DNA from: Nitrospira sp.
GTDB taxonomy: Bacteria > Nitrospirota > Nitrospiria > Nitrospirales > Nitrospiraceae
Direction: 5' to 3'
NCBI GenBank assembly: GCA_016873525.1
Contig: VGXD01000140.1
Span: 1-5,901 of the forward strand
Length of the DNA: 5,901 nt
Shown here: in pieces, positions 1 to 5,883 of the stretch
Numbering within the stretch: position 1 is the stretch's first letter
How the letters are laid out: each line of letters starts with the position of its first letter
Program-made: the position numbers and the translations under genes
Notes under the pieces: model-generated
The model's database searches: none
Seen by the model: only the letters and a program-made list of their open reading frames with translations
What the model was told of the DNA's origin: nothing

Positions 1-1251
1 CTGGGGCGTCAACATCGCGCCCATCACACCTTGCCCGTTGCCTTTGTCCCCGTGGCATTGCGCGCAGGCCAAGGGTTTGGCCGTCTGTAAGAAGAGGGTC
101 TTCCCTGCCTGGACCGTTTCCTGTGAAGCCGGTAAGGGATTCGTCATCGTAAGAAATTTCTGCGGCGCCGTCACCGTCTTGCGCGGTTGCGGGCAGACAC
201 CGGACGGACCTCCGCCCACAGGCGCCGCCTGAGCGACCTGCGCCCCGCCTTTGAACGTGGCTTTCAGATAGGCCATGACGTCGGCCACGCCCTGCTGGCC
301 GATGGTCAAGCCCCAATAGGGCATGTTCGGCGATTTGCCCATCGCCGCGCCGCCGTGGTTGATCACGTTGTACAAATAGTCGATCGGGACCTTGTCGAAG
401 GACATGTTCGCGTGGATCGCCGGCTTCGGCTCCAGGCCGGAGGCCGCCGGCCCGTCGCCCTTGCCCGTCATCCCGTGACACTGCGAACAATATTCTTTGT
501 AGATGACCTTGCCCCGGTCCACGCTGGCCATGCCGAACTCGGGACTCGTCCAGGGCTCGTAGTAGGTGAAGTCCTTCACGCCCTGCACGGCCAGGAATCC
601 GATCACGGCGCGCAATTGCGGCTCCGTGGCGTCGGCCAGGAACTCGCCGCTGTGGGGCACGAAGTCTTGCGGATTCTGCCCGAAGCGGAAGAGCCAGTCC
701 ATGTTGTAGCGCCGGCCGGCCGAAACAAGCGACGCGCTCTGCGGGCCTCCGATGAGCTTCCCGTTCTCTTCGATCACGTGGCAGCCGAGGCAGGCGTGGG
801 CTTTGTAGGCCATGCCGCCGAACGAAGCTTCGAACGTGGTGACTTTCGAGACATCGAACGCGCCGACCGTCACTCTCGGGTCTTTATTGTGCTGCCCGAA
901 GTAATCGGCGATGGCTTCCGCCTCGGCCTGTGTGACGATCGGATGGTTGGCCGGAACCTGCGACAGGTCCCACCGATAGCCTTTAACGTAGAGCGGCGCT
1001 TCCTTGCCGGTCAGCCATCCAATGAGCCAGGGACGTTGGTACTTGCTGCCTGCCCAGATCAGATCGGGCGCCTTCAGGTTGAAGCGCGAATCGGGCTGGC
1101 CTTCCAGCCGATGACATTGGACACACGTCTGCTGGATGAGTTCTTTCGCCCGCTGTTGATCGTTGCCGAAGAGCAGCTTGGGAAAGAATCCCATTGCCAC
1201 GCTCAGGCACAGCATTACCCCGCCAACGGCGATGGTTCGTCGAGTCAGCAT
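1..1251 (-). CDS. Multiheme cytochrome c (at least 4 hemes), 3' end cut off by window edge
   Basis: The frame is open from an ATG at 1251 to base 1, giving 417 residues with no stop; the C-terminus lies outside the window. The start is supported by GGAGG at 1257-1261, five bases upstream. Residues 1-30 form a basic then hydrophobic export signal or membrane anchor. Four CXXCH heme c motifs are seen: CVQCH (43-47), CLGCH (154-158), CSQCH (255-259) and CAQCH (396-400). They define four cytochrome c domains, the last joined by an Ala/Gly/Pro-rich linker (about 335-362). Domain 3 has a plausible Met ligand at M310 (NMPYWG). Domains 1 and 2 have Val-Pro (V99, V198) where MP is usual, with His close by (H103, H200). 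It begins 31 bp after the diheme cytochrome, so it probably takes electrons from the sulfite-dehydrogenase-like pair and passes them to a respiratory acceptor (inference). The exact family and total heme number are not known. Confidence 0.9.
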   Translation of the reverse strand, partial: MLTRRTIAVGGVMLCLSVAMGFFPKLLFGNDQQRAKELIQQTCVQCHRLEGQPDSRFNLKAPDLIWAGSKYQRPWLIGWLTGKEAPLYVKGYRWDLSQVPANHPIVTQAEAEAIADYFGQHNKDPRVTVGAFDVSKVTTFEASFGGMAYKAHACLGCHVIEENGKLIGGPQSASLVSAGRRYNMDWLFRFGQNPQDFVPHSGEFLADATEPQLRAVIGFLAVQGVKDFTYYEPWTSPEFGMASVDRGKVIYKEYCSQCHGMTGKGDGPAASGLEPKPAIHANMSFDKVPIDYLYNVINHGGAAMGKSPNMPYWGLTIGQQGVADVMAYLKATFKGGAQVAQAAPVGGGPSGVCPQPRKTVTAPQKFLTMTNPLPASQETVQAGKTLFLQTAKPLACAQCHGDKGNGQGVMGAMLTPQ

Positions 1252-1262
1252 AGTCTCCTCCC
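1252..1262 (-). promoter_or_regulatory. Ribosome binding site of the tetraheme cytochrome
   Basis: The minus strand reads GGGAGGAGACT directly before the ATG at 1251, an almost ideal Shine-Dalgarno sequence with five bases of spacing. No terminator or promoter is visible in the 31-bp gap, so the gene is probably cotranscribed with the diheme cytochrome upstream. Confidence 0.75.
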
Positions 1263-1282
1263 ATGATGAGAAGTCATATCCG

Positions 1283-1897
1283 TTACTCTGGAAGCGTGCT
1301 CAACCATGCGTGAAGGTCTGCGATCTCCTGGGCTTGCAGCACCGATCCCCAGGGCGGCATGGCGCCGCGCCCCTTTACGACCGTCTCCCGGAACCGGTCC
1401 GCTTGGGTCAAAATGGGATTGCGCGACAGTTTCGGGCCCATGCCGCCCTTCCCTGCTTCGCCGTGACAGGGGAGGCAGTTTTGTTGATAGATCGTCGCTC
1501 CTCGTGTTGCAATCCCCGCTTGCTTGAGCGCGCTGCCCGGCTCTTCACCGGACAGGGGAATTGTCGGCCACTCCACGACCGGTCCCGCCTCCGGATGAAA
1601 ATAGTTCGCCAGATAAGCCGTCAACAACGCTTCCTCTTCTTTGTCCAGTTGCGCTCCCCAATGGACCATCTTGCTGACCGTGGCCTCCCAGCGGTCGCGC
1701 GGGAGGCGCTGCTGTTGGACCAGGTCCGTGCTGTGACAGACGGAACAGCGGGAGGCGAGGAGCCGTTGCGCCTGTTGATCGGCGCTCTGGCCGGTCGTCT
1801 GTTCCTCGGCCCGTCCCGTTGTGTAGAACGCCGCGCACAGCAGGGCCAGGGACAGTGCGTAGGGCCTGAAGCGATGGCGACGGTTGGTCACGCTCAT
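1283..1897 (-). CDS. Diheme cytochrome c, likely electron acceptor subunit of the sulfite dehydrogenase
   Basis: This is a 204-residue exported cytochrome with a basic N-terminus, a hydrophobic stretch at about 12-25 and a likely cleavage after GRA (28-30). Heme motif 1 is CSVCH (51-55), followed by a conserved-looking segment ending KMVHWG, where M77 is the likely axial ligand. Heme motif 2 is CLPCH (141-145), with GRGAMPPWG giving M180 as ligand. Domain 1 resembles the c-type partners of periplasmic sulfite dehydrogenases (SorB, SoxD), in which a short cytochrome takes electrons from the Mo subunit. The ATG at 1897 shares an ATGA overlap with the stop of the molybdoenzyme gene, so the two are translationally coupled. 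That ATG is only one base from the GGAGG at 1899-1903, while the GTG of codon 3 (1891) has seven-base spacing, so the true start may be 1891 (202 residues). The function as acceptor is inferred from adjacency and motifs. Confidence 0.92.
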   Translation of the reverse strand: MSVTNRRHRFRPYALSLALLCAAFYTTGRAEEQTTGQSADQQAQRLLASRCSVCHSTDLVQQQRLPRDRWEATVSKMVHWGAQLDKEEEALLTAYLANYFHPEAGPVVEWPTIPLSGEEPGSALKQAGIATRGATIYQQNCLPCHGEAGKGGMGPKLSRNPILTQADRFRETVVKGRGAMPPWGSVLQAQEIADLHAWLSTLPE

Positions 1898-3096
1898 GCC
1901 TCCCTGACCTGCACCTGCACTTGATCGACGCCGTTCCAAAGAAAGCCGCCGGGATTCCAGGGGCTCGCCATCGGCTGGACCTGCCCGCGATCATCCGTGG
2001 CGCGGGAGAGGATCGTCCTCGATCCCGGCCCTCCCGTTCGCCAGAGGAACTGCCACTGACGCCAGGCGTAGGGGACGTCGTCGCCGACGAGTTTGGCCGC
2101 CTCCCAGGTTCGGCCCTCATCGGTCGAGACTTCGACCGTCACGATCCGACCCTCGCCGGTCCAGGCCAGCCCTTGGATCATCACGTGGCCGCGAGACAGG
2201 GTCGCACCCTGTTGCGGATGGGCGATCAGGGAATTCACCACCATGGCTTCCACCGGTTTCAGATCCTGCTGAGCGATGGCGTCGCCAGGCCCGACGGGAC
2301 GGCTCGGATAGCGATAGGCCGTTTGCATGTAGTAGCCCTGGGCCTCCTCTGCCTGCAAGGTCAAGTCCGTCAGCCATTTCACGCAGGAATCCGCCATCCA
2401 TCCTGGCGCGATCAATCGCACGGGCGCGCCGTGCAGGAGCGGCAAGGGCTCCCCATTCATCCGATAGGCCAGGATCGTGTCGGGATGGAGCGCTTTCTCG
2501 ATGGGAATGCTGCGCAGGAACAGGGGAGTATCGGAGACAGCCGGCCGGTCGGCTCCTCCCATTTGGAGGTGCCGCGCCGGGGGCCTGACCCCGGCGCGAT
2601 CGAGCACATCTCTCAGTCGGACGCCGGTCCATTGCGCGTTCCCGACCGCGCCTCGTTCCCATTGCACGCCCGGCGTCTTGGGCCGATAAAACGCCCGCCC
2701 ATTTCCGCTGCATTGCAGCACGGCGGTGATGGTAACTTCGTCGAACCGGCGCAAATCGTCCAGGCTCAGGCTGAGCGGCCGTTCCACCAATCCGGCCAGA
2801 TGCAACCGCCACGCGGCAGGGGCCACCAGTTCCGGAGCCGGGGGGCCGAAATGGCTGCGAACGAAGAATCGATCATTGGGTGTCAACCATGCGGTGAAGG
2901 CTTGGGGCGGGGTTTCGGCGTCGAGGGGCCTGGCGACGCGGGTCAGAAGCGAGTTGGCCTCGTGGGCGCCTGGTTCCGTCTCAAGAGGCGCTGTTGCAGC
3001 CCGGAGGCGGTTCGCCGTCAAAGCGAAGGCCAGCCCTCCCACGGCATGGGCCAGCAAGCTTCGTCTGGAAATGAGGAGGCCGTTGCGGTCCGTCAT
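1894..3096 (-). CDS. Tat-exported molybdopterin sulfite oxidase/dehydrogenase family protein (SorA/SoxC-like)
   Basis: This 400-residue protein starts with a twin-arginine signal: SRRSLL at 10-15, a hydrophobic stretch to about 27, and likely cleavage near RAATA (32-36). Export by Tat fits an enzyme folded around its molybdenum cofactor. The oxidoreductase molybdopterin-binding domain covers about 65-250. It includes RFFVRSHFG (77-84, with R80 and H82 at the usual substrate/cofactor site), LQCSGNGR (127-134) with C129 as expected Mo ligand, and GWMADSCVKWL (232-242). A C-terminal Mo-co dimerisation domain follows (about 280-400; VEVSTDEGRTW and SPWNPGGF are typical). The length is normal for the family. 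The likely reaction is oxidation of sulfite to sulfate in the periplasm with transfer to cytochrome c. A different substrate is possible, because relatives such as MsrP reduce methionine sulfoxide, but the dimerisation domain and diheme partner favour the sulfite dehydrogenase side. Both ends overlap neighbours by ATGA. Confidence 0.92.
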   Translation of the reverse strand: MTDRNGLLISRRSLLAHAVGGLAFALTANRLRAATAPLETEPGAHEANSLLTRVARPLDAETPPQAFTAWLTPNDRFFVRSHFGPPAPELVAPAAWRLHLAGLVERPLSLSLDDLRRFDEVTITAVLQCSGNGRAFYRPKTPGVQWERGAVGNAQWTGVRLRDVLDRAGVRPPARHLQMGGADRPAVSDTPLFLRSIPIEKALHPDTILAYRMNGEPLPLLHGAPVRLIAPGWMADSCVKWLTDLTLQAEEAQGYYMQTAYRYPSRPVGPGDAIAQQDLKPVEAMVVNSLIAHPQQGATLSRGHVMIQGLAWTGEGRIVTVEVSTDEGRTWEAAKLVGDDVPYAWRQWQFLWRTGGPGSRTILSRATDDRGQVQPMASPWNPGGFLWNGVDQVQVQVREA

Positions 3097-3497
3097 GACG
3101 CCTCGGTTGAAGATACGGTGACCTCGACCTTGGGCGCAACGGCCAGCGATTGGTGGACCGTGCAGCCGTGAGCGACTTTGAGCAGCCGTTCCTGCTGAGC
3201 GGGTGTTATCGTTCCCGGAAGGCGCAGATGGAGTTCCACGCTTCCGACCCGGTGGGGCTGTTCAGCCATCGACCAGGTGGCATCCACGGTAAAGCCTTGG
3301 CAGGCGATGCCGTGTCGCACACAGTACTTGGACACGAAGTAGCCGACACAGCCGGCCAGGGAGCCGACGAAGAGTTCCACAGGACCCATCCCCTCGTCCG
3401 TTCCGCCTTCCTCGATCGGCTGATCGGTGACGATCGTATGCCCTCTGCTGACAATGTCGAAGCGAGTGCCACCCTTGTATGCGACCTTGACGCTCAT
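3093..3497 (-). CDS. OsmC family protein (thiol-dependent peroxide or persulfide chemistry)
   Basis: This is a 134-residue cytoplasmic protein with no export signal. It has the OsmC/Ohr two-cysteine arrangement: C50 in SLAGCVGYF and C112 in AHGCTVHQSL. The first lies on the central helix that normally carries the peroxidatic Cys and the second is the resolving Cys. The GPVELFVGSLAGC segment is highly typical of the family. The open frame extends upstream to 3584, but the ATG at 3497 is chosen because GGAGG lies six bases upstream and the resulting length matches the family. The stop overlaps the molybdoenzyme start by ATGA, and the gene leads the block, so it is likely made together with the sulfite dehydrogenase. 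Known family members reduce organic hydroperoxides. A role with reactive sulfur species is an inference from context only. Confidence 0.9.
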   Translation of the reverse strand: MSVKVAYKGGTRFDIVSRGHTIVTDQPIEEGGTDEGMGPVELFVGSLAGCVGYFVSKYCVRHGIACQGFTVDATWSMAEQPHRVGSVELHLRLPGTITPAQQERLLKVAHGCTVHQSLAVAPKVEVTVSSTEAS

Positions 3498-3503
3498 GCG
3501 GTT

Positions 3504-3508
3504 CCTCC
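3504..3508 (-). promoter_or_regulatory. Ribosome binding site deciding the OsmC start
   Basis: GGAGG on the minus strand lies six bases before the ATG at 3497. It supports that start over the further upstream in-frame start at 3584, which would add 29 residues unlike the OsmC family. Confidence 0.75.
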
Positions 3509-3633
3509 ATCTGGACCGGTCACCCCATGACTCAGTGCCAAAACGATGCCGTCCTTCGAAGCCATAAACCCCTGTGAAAACCAACGCTAGAGAACAGGCC
3601 TGTGCTTACCTGCCGCTTAGATGCAGAGAAAGG

Positions 3634-3646
3634 CGACAAGGATTCA
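3634..3646 (-). repeat. Copy 1 of a motif shared by both leader regions
   Basis: The minus strand reads TGAATCCTTGTCG here, 137 bases upstream of the OsmC start. Near the right edge TGAATCCTTTGTCG occurs upstream of the DUF1264 gene, identical except for one extra T. Both are in leader regions and on the same strand, so a common regulator or promoter element is possible. No known consensus was recognised. Confidence 0.4.
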
Positions 3647-3715
3647 ATGAGCCCTGGCGCAAGATGCTACAGTGCGGGGTTCAATATCGTGGCTCTTTAT
3701 ACTGAGGCCGGAGGG

Positions 3716-4768
3716 TCAGAACTGGTATTGGCCGCCGACCCAGGTATTCGTGTTCTGAAAGCTCGCGCTGGTTCGGTTGGAGTCGCGTTGGGTCCGTTGG
3801 ACGCCCAATGACACCGTCGCCCGGCCGGTGAGCGCGTAGCGGAACTCCGCGATGCCTTGATTGGTGTCGTCCTCACGACCGTAGCTTGTGTCGGCCGCAA
3901 ACGCGCTGGTGAAGTTGTTGCGCTGGTAGGTGTAAGTCAAGACGAGGGTCAATGGCTCGGTCATGCGGATCGTGGAACCGAAGGATACGAAGTGATTCCG
4001 GTAGGAGACGTCGTCGTTGAACTGAGGCTGGTTGCGGCCGTCGGCCAGACCTCGTTCGTAGAGGTAGCCGAGCGTGAAGGCGAGTCGTGATGTCATCCGG
4101 TAGTGGGCTTCGGACCCCAGGCCCCAGAAATGGGTGTCGCGTTCGGCGAAGGGTCCGTTGAACAAGCGCAGCCCGTACCGGGTAATGAGCGTGGCTTGAA
4201 AGTCTTCGGTGAATCGCCGCTCGAGCATGGCCCGCCAGATGTGGGAGGTGACGCGCTCCTCTTCGACGAGGCGCTGCCCGCTGCGCCGCTCGTTGTTCGG
4301 ACCGAGAAAGAGGTTCGGGGTGTAGCGGTAGCGCAACACGAGGGCCGTGTCTGGGCTCAGGGCCTGCTTCAGGTGCAGGCGGTACATCCCGTGGTTGAAA
4401 ATCGGGTGGTCGGTGTAGACGAAGCCTTGGGTCTTGAACGAGACTTCGGTCGGCCATTGACCGGAGGTGGATTTGCGCATCACTTCGAGGGCCGGCGCCC
4501 ACACGACATCCTGAGGCTTGCCGATCTCGACTTTCGTGGGCTGTGTCGGGTCTTCATGCACGGCCAGCCGGCGGGCCGCCGAGAACACGACGACGTCGTT
4601 CGTGTAATAGACCTTGTTCTCCGCGATCGCCGACCAGTCTGCCGCAGCCGTCCTTGCGGGGGGCGGCAGGAGCAGCGTCGCCAGACAGAGGAGGAGAACA
4701 CATCTTTCCCGTCCGCTCCTTCTTCCTCCCTGTTCCACCTGTTTAGGGGTTTGCGAAGGACCTGACAT
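3716..4768 (-). CDS. Outer-membrane beta-barrel protein (porin-like), family not recognised
   Basis: This 350-residue protein has a basic N-terminus, a hydrophobic stretch at about 23-35 (VLLLCLATLLL) and a likely signal cleavage near residue 43. From about 105 to the end it shows alternating amphipathic strands with many aromatic residues, separated by polar turns (for example LVLRYRYT 143-150, TLGYLYERG 232-240, LTLVLTYTYQR 273-283, VSLGVQR 319-325). It ends in GQYQF with a terminal Phe, the classic signal for outer-membrane barrel insertion. The size suggests roughly 12-14 strands, but this is an estimate. No CXXCH motif is present. The ATG at 4768 overlaps the upstream cytochrome gene by 26 bp and has only a weak ribosome binding site. 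An in-frame GTG at 4738, just after that gene's stop, would give a shorter and more usual signal peptide. The substrate, or a role in electron transfer across the outer membrane, is unknown. Confidence 0.8.
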   Translation of the reverse strand: MSGPSQTPKQVEQGGRRSGRERCVLLLCLATLLLPPPARTAAADWSAIAENKVYYTNDVVVFSAARRLAVHEDPTQPTKVEIGKPQDVVWAPALEVMRKSTSGQWPTEVSFKTQGFVYTDHPIFNHGMYRLHLKQALSPDTALVLRYRYTPNLFLGPNNERRSGQRLVEEERVTSHIWRAMLERRFTEDFQATLITRYGLRLFNGPFAERDTHFWGLGSEAHYRMTSRLAFTLGYLYERGLADGRNQPQFNDDVSYRNHFVSFGSTIRMTEPLTLVLTYTYQRNNFTSAFAADTSYGREDDTNQGIAEFRYALTGRATVSLGVQRTQRDSNRTSASFQNTNTWVGGQYQF

Positions 4769-5195
4769 AGCGCAGGACCTGCCAGGCTTCTTCTTCGGTC
4801 AAGATGAGTGGGATGAAGGGCGCCATGTCGGTGCCGGGGCTGCCGTTCTGCAAGATCCAGATCAGCTCGCCGTCGGTCCTGGTTTTCTGCCAGGCCTTGT
4901 CGGTGAAGTTCCGTGGCAAGGCGCCTCTGATGGTTTTCGGATCGATGTCCGTTCCCAGTCCCTTGCCGTCCTGTCCGTGGCAGGCCCGGCAAAAGGCCTT
5001 GCCGTTGAACAGGGTCTTGCCCTTGTCGATGATCTCCAAGGTGTCCGGCAAGGGATTTGTGATGGCGCGGGCTGCCCCGAGTTGATCCGCCGGGACGCGG
5101 GGACGGAGGACCTCGCGGTCAGCGCTCCAGGCGAGGTCGAGTCCTTGGATCAGGAATGCAGCGGCGATGACAAAGTCCCGGAAACGACGCTTCAC
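4743..5195 (-). CDS. Monoheme periplasmic cytochrome c
   Basis: This is a 150-residue class I cytochrome c. A signal peptide occupies residues 1-25 (KRRFRD, then a hydrophobic core, cleavage near WSA). The heme motif is CRACH (69-73) followed by GQDGKGLG, and M124 in GTDMAPF is the likely axial ligand, followed by the usual C-terminal helix (EEEAWQVLRYVRSF). The start is GTG at 5195, with GGAG eight bases upstream. The segment ITNPLP...GKTLF before the heme (46-63) matches the start of the last heme domain of the tetraheme cytochrome at the left edge. It follows a DUF1264 gene after 82 bp that contain a perfect hairpin, and its last 26 bp overlap the beta-barrel gene. It is probably a small soluble electron carrier; its partners are inferred only from position. 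Confidence 0.9.
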   Translation of the reverse strand: MKRRFRDFVIAAAFLIQGLDLAWSADREVLRPRVPADQLGAARAITNPLPDTLEIIDKGKTLFNGKAFCRACHGQDGKGLGTDIDPKTIRGALPRNFTDKAWQKTRTDGELIWILQNGSPGTDMAPFIPLILTEEEAWQVLRYVRSFANP

Positions 5196-5210
5196 GGCTC
5201 AGGCTCCGTT

Positions 5211-5218
5211 GGGGGGGG
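5211..5218 (-). repeat. Eight-base homopolymer (C8 in the transcript) upstream of the monoheme cytochrome
   Basis: Eight consecutive G on the plus strand, C in the mRNA, end 16 bases before the GTG start of the monoheme cytochrome, between that start and the hairpin at 5224-5257. Tracts of this kind can vary in length by slippage and could alter leader spacing, but no such effect is shown here. Confidence 0.6.
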
Positions 5219-5223
5219 CGCAG

Positions 5224-5257
5224 GGCCGGGAGAATGCTTGATGGCATTCTCCCGGCC
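5224..5257 (-). terminator. Perfect 14-bp hairpin after the DUF1264 gene (terminator or mRNA-processing element)
   Basis: The arms at 5224-5237 and 5244-5257 are exact reverse complements (GGCCGGGAGAATGC / GCATTCTCCCGGCC) with a six-base loop. The hairpin begins 20 bases after the DUF1264 stop codon. A very stable stem here suggests a terminator or partial terminator, but neither strand has a T-tract after it, so it could instead protect the 3' end of the upstream message or attenuate read-through into the cytochrome gene. The structure is certain; the role is not. Confidence 0.6.
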
Positions 5258-5277
5258 AGATGATCCGACCTTGGCCG

Positions 5278-5799
5278 TTACTTGTCCGTCTTTTCCGGCT
5301 TTCTATGTTTGTGTCCCACAGACTGCGGGTGGCCCACTTTGCCGTTCGGGGCCTTGGCTCCATCGGGCCACAAGTGGAAGATGATCCCGTCGGTCTTGGC
5401 CGCTGCCGCCGCGATCTCCTTGGCCTGGGCTTCGGGCAAGTCCAGCACCTGCACGCGCCCGGTGGCGATCTCCACTTCATGGTCGTGGTAGTACTTGTTC
5501 CAGACGTCGAGGGGAACATGGGCGCGGGAGACCGGTTTGGCAACGAAGTATTCGATGTCGGTCAGCAGGGCATTGGGATCGGTGGACTCAAAGAGCAGGC
5601 ATTGCAGGATTTCCGGCGAGATGCCCTTGCAGTAGTGATGGTACGGGCCATGGATGGTGCCGTCCTCGAACTTATGCGGTGCCATCACGTGGATGTTGAA
5701 ACCCTCCGCCGGGGTCGGCTTTTTGTCTTCGGCCAAGGCGGTTCCGCTATGGATGAGGAACAGGATAAACATTCCCATGACACCGAGTATGTTGAGCAT
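5278..5799 (-). CDS. Exported DUF1264 (OBAP-like) protein
   Basis: This is a 173-residue protein with a clear signal peptide (1-23, hydrophobic core and ALA cleavage site). The mature part carries the features of the DUF1264 family, related to plant oil-body-associated proteins: FNIHVMAPHKF (34-44), GPYHHYCKG (51-59), IQCLLFESTDPNA-like text (65-77), an IEYFVAK segment (82-88) and a WNKYYHDHEVE segment (100-110), then a Trp/His-containing end (FHLWPDG, 141-147). It is His-rich (for example H37, H42, H50, H54, H55, H105, H107), which might bind a metal or heme, though that is inference. The ATG at 5799 is chosen because AGGAGG lies five bases upstream and a signal peptide follows at once; the in-frame start at 5898 would add 33 residues lacking any such feature. 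The biochemical role of bacterial members is not established. It is the first visible gene of the right block. Confidence 0.88.
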   Translation of the reverse strand: MLNILGVMGMFILFLIHSGTALAEDKKPTPAEGFNIHVMAPHKFEDGTIHGPYHHYCKGISPEILQCLLFESTDPNALLTDIEYFVAKPVSRAHVPLDVWNKYYHDHEVEIATGRVQVLDLPEAQAKEIAAAAAKTDGIIFHLWPDGAKAPNGKVGHPQSVGHKHRKPEKTDK

Positions 5800-5804
5800 G
5801 ACGG

Positions 5805-5810
5805 CCTCCT
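5805..5810 (-). promoter_or_regulatory. Ribosome binding site deciding the DUF1264 start
   Basis: AGGAGG on the minus strand is five bases before the ATG at 5799, which supports this start over the in-frame GTG at 5898. Confidence 0.75.
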
Positions 5811-5883
5811 TGAGGGTTGGTGGTGTGCGACCGGCTGCTTGCGTCAGTCGCGTGCGGCTGCGTGAAAATGGGAGCCACGGATA

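Larger units (their letters stand above)
3498..3715 (-). promoter_or_regulatory. 218-bp intergenic region, probable promoter region of the OsmC-led operon
   Basis: This is the largest gene-free stretch in the window and separates the beta-barrel gene from the OsmC gene. No convincing protein is encoded on either strand. It holds the motif at 3634-3646 that is shared with the right edge of the window, a 10-base palindrome ACAGGCCTGT at 3594-3603, and on the minus strand a TATAAA at 3701-3696 without a good -35 partner. No clear hairpin with a T-tract was found after the barrel gene. The gap size in an otherwise tightly packed locus is the main reason to expect a promoter; its exact position cannot be read with confidence. 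Confidence 0.4.

Noticed and set aside
187..1266. Long plus-strand open frame of 359 codons
   Set aside because: It lies antisense to the tetraheme cytochrome, has low-complexity His/Arg/Val-rich text with no recognisable domain, and is typical of GC-rich shadow frames.
1906..1922. Short tandem GTGCAG repeat at the end of the molybdoenzyme gene
   Set aside because: It encodes the Val-Gln repeats of the C-terminal beta strand (VQVQV) and needs no other explanation.
1921..3171. Long plus-strand open frame of 416 codons
   Set aside because: It is antisense to the clearly identified sulfite-oxidase-family gene, has no motif or good ribosome binding site, and is a frame shadow.
3545..3560. TGGCAC-like match to a sigma-54 promoter in the gap before OsmC
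   Set aside because: Inspected for the paired TTGC element at the required spacing; it is absent.
3497..3584. Extended N-terminus for the OsmC protein from an ATG at 3584
   Set aside because: The added 29 residues do not resemble the OsmC family, and a strong GGAGG is placed exactly for the ATG at 3497.
3594..3603. Ten-base palindrome ACAGGCCTGT as an operator
   Set aside because: It does not extend beyond ten bases and has no second copy in the window; such short palindromes are common by chance.
3696..3701. TATAAA (minus strand) as a -10 promoter element
   Set aside because: No sequence close to TTGACA is found at 16-18 bases upstream, so it was left as a note and not called a promoter.
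4103..5384. Two overlapping plus-strand open frames of 220 and 256 codons
   Set aside because: They are antisense to the barrel and monoheme cytochrome genes and show no domain, signal peptide or plausible start context.
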